A DNA stretch of 8,440 nucleotides, taken from Bacteroidota bacterium (GTDB lineage Bacteria; Bacteroidota; Bacteroidia; Cytophagales; Cyclobacteriaceae). This document shows positions 6,449 through 8,440 of the stretch, piece after piece. The notes below the pieces were generated by a model that was not told the DNA's origin, made no database searches, and saw only the letters and a program-made list of their open reading frames with translations. The DNA is taken from positions 1 through 8,440 of the forward strand of contig JAEZBX010000118.1 of assembly GCA_023412765.1 (NCBI GenBank). The letters run 5' to 3'. Both the position numbers and the translations under genes were made by a program. The stretch's first letter is position 1, and every line of letters begins with the position of its first letter.

Positions 6449-8029
6449 ATGTACCGTTTAGCTTTAACCATTATGGTGGCAGTTCTCAGTTCTTTGATCG
6501 CCCCTGCTATTGGTCAACGGCTGATCACCGGCAAACTGGTAGACAGTGAAACCAAGAAGCCCGTAAAAGATGCTCTGGTTAAAATAGAAGGCACTGAAAT
6601 ACAAACGACGTCCAACTTTCTCGGATTCTTTCAGCTTAATATCGATACTCTGGATCATCTTATCATTGACAGTGATGGATATGAATTAGCCAAGATCCAG
6701 GTCCCGGAAGTCAACAACTTTCAAATTGCGCTTCAAAAGGTAGTAGCTGAGCAAGAGACCTTTTTGATAGTTGAACAATCTGCCACATACCCAGGCGGCC
6801 TGCCCGCTTTCTATGAGTACATCGCAAAGAATCTACGCTATCCGGCCGACGCTCATGAAAATGGAATTACCGGAAAGGTATTCGTCGAGTTTGTTGTTGA
6901 CACCACTGGTTTGATCCCACACGAAGAAATAAACATATTAAAAGGCCTACATAAGAGCTGCGATGACGAAGTAATACGGGTGATGCAGGGGTGCCCGCGT
7001 TGGAACCCTGGTAAACAGGCTGGTATACCAGTACGGCAGCGGATGGTTTTACCCATTATGTTTGAAGTCGGCGGTTGGCGCTACTATAAGGATTTTTACG
7101 CCTTCATGAGAAATAATATAAATTATCCACTCGAGGCCAGGAGGTCTGGATTGGAAGGCGTTGTACTCGTCGATTTTGGAGTCGATCAGCAGGGAAAAGT
7201 TACCTCTTTCAACATTTTGAAGGATATCGGAGGAGGATGTGCCGGTGAGGTAGGCCGAGCGTTGCAAGATGTTCCTTCTGAACTTATAAAGGAATTGGCC
7301 ATTGAATCAAAATCTACAATATTCACTTTGCCTGTGATGTTCGGATTGCAAAAGCCATTTAAACTAGCGGAGCCGCTTCAAAAGACCAACGCACACCGCC
7401 TGATGCCAGTAAATATAACTGCGATTTCGGTTTTAGTTGAACGCCCCTCGCAGCTGCGATTAACTACTAACCAGCCCGTCGTCTACGAGTTGAACAAAGC
7501 GCTGGATAAACCCAATGCAACAAGGAAGTTGTCGCTTATCGATCGAGACTATACTTCTTTCCCAATGGACATCTTAAAGTTAACAAAGTTGGAATTTCTT
7601 GACCTCGAGCGCAACCATATAAAAATCTTACCAGAAGAAATCCAAAACCTTTCTAACTTGGAGGAGCTTTACCTGGTTGAAAATGAAATAGAGGTGCTAC
7701 CTTCAACTTTTAGCGTACTCAAAAAAATAAAAGTCCTTGGTCTCGCTTCTAACAAACTAAACTCTTTTCCTGAGATAATTACCTCACTCGAAAACCTGGA
7801 AGTGTTGGATCTTAGCGGAAACGGATTGACGGAAATCCCTCCTTCCATCGCACGATTAAAAAATTTGAGATTCCTGGTTCTTCAATCGAATAGTATAAAA
7901 ACGTTCCCAATAGAATTCTATCAGCTGAAAAAGCTTGAAAGTATATATCTCACAGGAAATCCATTGGATCCGAATGAGGTTGCACTTCTCAAGCAACATT
8001 TCAAGAAGGCGGAGATTAAGTTAGAGTAG
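6449..8029 (+). CDS. Exported protein: carboxypeptidase-regulatory-like domain, two TonB_C domains, leucine-rich repeats
   Basis: 526 residues. The signal peptide (1-22, ending PAIG before QRL) looks cleavable, so the protein is probably periplasmic or secreted rather than membrane-anchored as in true TonB. Residues 25-95 resemble the CarboxypepD_reg-like fold (ITGKLVDSETKKPVKDALV). Residues 104-207 are a good TonB C-terminal domain: VEQSATYPGGLPAFYEYI, NLRYPADAHENGITGKVFVE, CPRWNPGKQAGIPV, LPIMFEV. Residues 213-299 are a second, degenerate copy (NNINYPLEARRSGLEGVVLV ... FTLPVMFG) lacking the W-N-P-G segment. Residues 358-520 are seven leucine-rich repeats in a strict 23-residue register (starts 358, 381, 404, 427, 450, 473, 496) of the LxxLxLxxNxLxxLPxxI type. 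TonB_C domains normally grip outer-membrane receptors; LRRs bind proteins. A periplasmic scaffold or binding role is inferred only. No exbB/exbD is nearby, and the gene seems monocistronic. Confidence 0.9.
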   Translation: MYRLALTIMVAVLSSLIAPAIGQRLITGKLVDSETKKPVKDALVKIEGTEIQTTSNFLGFFQLNIDTLDHLIIDSDGYELAKIQVPEVNNFQIALQKVVAEQETFLIVEQSATYPGGLPAFYEYIAKNLRYPADAHENGITGKVFVEFVVDTTGLIPHEEINILKGLHKSCDDEVIRVMQGCPRWNPGKQAGIPVRQRMVLPIMFEVGGWRYYKDFYAFMRNNINYPLEARRSGLEGVVLVDFGVDQQGKVTSFNILKDIGGGCAGEVGRALQDVPSELIKELAIESKSTIFTLPVMFGLQKPFKLAEPLQKTNAHRLMPVNITAISVLVERPSQLRLTTNQPVVYELNKALDKPNATRKLSLIDRDYTSFPMDILKLTKLEFLDLERNHIKILPEEIQNLSNLEELYLVENEIEVLPSTFSVLKKIKVLGLASNKLNSFPEIITSLENLEVLDLSGNGLTEIPPSIARLKNLRFLVLQSNSIKTFPIEFYQLKKLESIYLTGNPLDPNEVALLKQHFKKAEIKLE

Positions 8030-8048
8030 ATAGTAAGCAGGCACGAAT

Positions 8049-8080
8049 AAAAAAAAGCCTGCCAAAGTGGGTGGCAGGCT
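8049..8080 (-). terminator. Rho-independent terminator of tRNA-Asp
   Basis: On the minus strand the stem AGCCTGCC/GGCAGGCT (8080-8073 with 8063-8056) can be extended by one A-T pair around a 7-base loop. It is followed by eight T (8056-8049). It begins 9 bases after the tRNA 3' end. On the plus strand no T-run follows, so it offers at most a hairpin to the convergent LRR gene that stops at 8029. Confidence 0.9.
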
Positions 8081-8088
8081 AATCTCAG

Positions 8089-8162
8089 CGGACCGGACGG
8101 GACTCGAACCCGCGACCTCCTGCGTGACAGGCAGGCATTCTAACCAGCTGAACTACCGGTCC
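8089..8162 (-). tRNA. tRNA-Asp (anticodon GTC)
   Basis: 74 bases on the minus strand. The acceptor stem GGACCGG (8162-8156) pairs with CCGGTCC (8096-8090), with discriminator G at 8089. The D-arm region contains AGCTGGTTAGAA. The anticodon stem CCTGC/GCAGG encloses the loop CTGTCAC with anticodon GTC. The T-arm GCGGG-TTCGAGT-CCCGT is normal. The 3' CCA is not encoded. It carries aspartate for GAC/GAU codons. Promoter and terminator are both visible, so it is transcribed alone. Confidence 0.97.
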
Positions 8163-8205
8163 ATAATTTCCTTCTAAAACCCCATCCAGGCCTTCAAAGG
8201 GTGTG

Positions 8206-8236
8206 CAAAGATAGCCCCACAGCGGTTTTCTCCAAA
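8206..8236 (-). promoter_or_regulatory. Consensus Bacteroidota promoter for tRNA-Asp
   Basis: On the minus strand, TTTG (8236-8233) is followed after 19 bases by TATCTTTG (8213-8206). This fits the -33 TTTG and -7 TAnnTTTG consensus of Bacteroidota closely. Transcription would start near 8200, giving a leader of about 40 bases before the tRNA. The -33 box is part of a 15-bp palindrome at 8230-8244. Confidence 0.8.
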
Positions 8237-8271
8237 ATTTGGAGGAAAAACTTTTGGGTCGGGGAAGATTA

Positions 8272-8369
8272 ACCGCAAAGTCGCAAGGGCGCAAAGCGAC
8301 AGCAACGGCGGACCCGACGTCAGATCGATCAATCTGAACCAACTCTTAGCGTCCTTGCGCCTTTGCGGT
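8272..8369. repeat. 98-bp inverted repeat built from CGCAARGN octamers
   Basis: The left arm (8272-8296) and right arm (8345-8369) are 25 bases each and complementary except at three positions, around a 48-base spacer. Each arm consists of three tandem 8-bp units of the form CGCAARGN (left: 8274-8281, 8282-8289, 8290-8297). The spacer has its own small stem CAGAT/ATCTG around CGATCA. Similar CCGCAAAGxCGCAAGG palindromes are scattered between genes in many bacteria. No transposase or target duplication is seen. It lies between the tRNA promoter and the end of the gene at the right edge. Confidence 0.85.
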
Positions 8370-8381
8370 GAAAATGCAAAC

Positions 8382-8440
8382 TTAATTAAACCGGAAATAG
8401 AATTCCCCAATGATGTTTGAGCTGTCCCACGTGTTTTGCT
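8382..8440 (-). CDS. C-terminal end of a probable outer-membrane beta-barrel protein (cut by window edge)
   Basis: In one minus-strand frame the last 18 complete codons read QNTWDSSNIIGEFYFRFN then TAA (8384-8382). The closing residues alternate aromatic and polar (G-E-F-Y-F-R-F-N), the pattern of a final outer-membrane beta-strand recognised by the BAM machinery. The other two minus frames give less protein-like strings, and one runs on through the inverted repeat. The 98-bp palindrome begins 12 bases past the stop. Only the tail is visible, so the family cannot be given. Confidence 0.45.
   Translation of the reverse strand, partial: QNTWDSSNIIGEFYFRFN

Noticed and set aside
8085..8342. Minus-strand frame of 85 codons ending in CHAGGRGFESRPVR
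   Set aside because: The end is a translated tRNA-Asp, a well-known false gene, and the start lies in the inverted repeat and tRNA promoter.
8272..8369. Possible insertion sequence or attachment site beside a tRNA gene
   Set aside because: There is no transposase or integrase, no copy of the tRNA 3' end, and the element is on the 5' side of the tRNA.
8174..8410. Minus-strand frame of 78 codons
   Set aside because: It reads across the 98-bp palindrome. The neighbouring frame that stops at 8382 has a better barrel-like C-terminus.

Overview
The window looks like a chromosomal segment from a member of the Bacteroidota, most likely a Cytophagales-like lineage. Four features support this. There is a DUF4249 lipoprotein and a C-terminal type IX secretion (T9SS) sorting domain. 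SprB-type adhesin repeats are present. Two sites match the Bacteroidota promoter signature TAnnTTTG. Intergenic DNA is full of short heptamer/octamer tandem repeats, and Shine-Dalgarno-like sites are weak or missing.

Layout, left to right. (1) The minus-strand accA gene (acetyl-CoA carboxylase alpha-carboxyltransferase) runs off the left edge. Its promoter is preceded by a 7-bp tandem repeat array. (2) A DUF4249 outer-membrane-type lipoprotein lies on the minus strand, without the TonB-dependent receptor that often accompanies this family. (3) Diverging from it is a small secreted FDFWVGTWD (DUF1579-like) protein on the plus strand. Its last codons overlap an orphan C-terminal fragment of a SnoaL-like protein, which looks like a deletion scar. 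(4) An 831-residue cell-surface protein carries six SprB-type repeats, a PKD/Ig-like module, a Pro/Glu linker and a T9SS sorting domain, and is closed by a strong terminator. (5) A 615-bp region without long genes holds inverted heptamer repeats and a 35-residue lipoprotein gene on the minus strand that is easy to miss. (6) A 526-residue exported protein combines a carboxypeptidase-regulatory-like domain, two TonB C-terminal domains and a leucine-rich-repeat tail. (7) A minus-strand tRNA-Asp(GTC) has its own consensus promoter and terminator. (8) A 98-bp inverted repeat follows, then what looks like the last strand of an outer-membrane beta-barrel protein on the minus strand, cut by the right edge.

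The genes do not form one operon; most are separate transcription units. A loose shared theme is the cell envelope: three lipoproteins or secreted proteins, one T9SS surface adhesin, one periplasmic TonB_C/LRR fusion and one barrel fragment, set among housekeeping loci (accA, tRNA-Asp). The most unusual items are the TonB_C-TonB_C-LRR fusion, the SnoaL deletion scar, the heptamer array over the accA promoter and the 35-residue lipoprotein. I see no CRISPR array, transposase, integrase or recognisable defence system.
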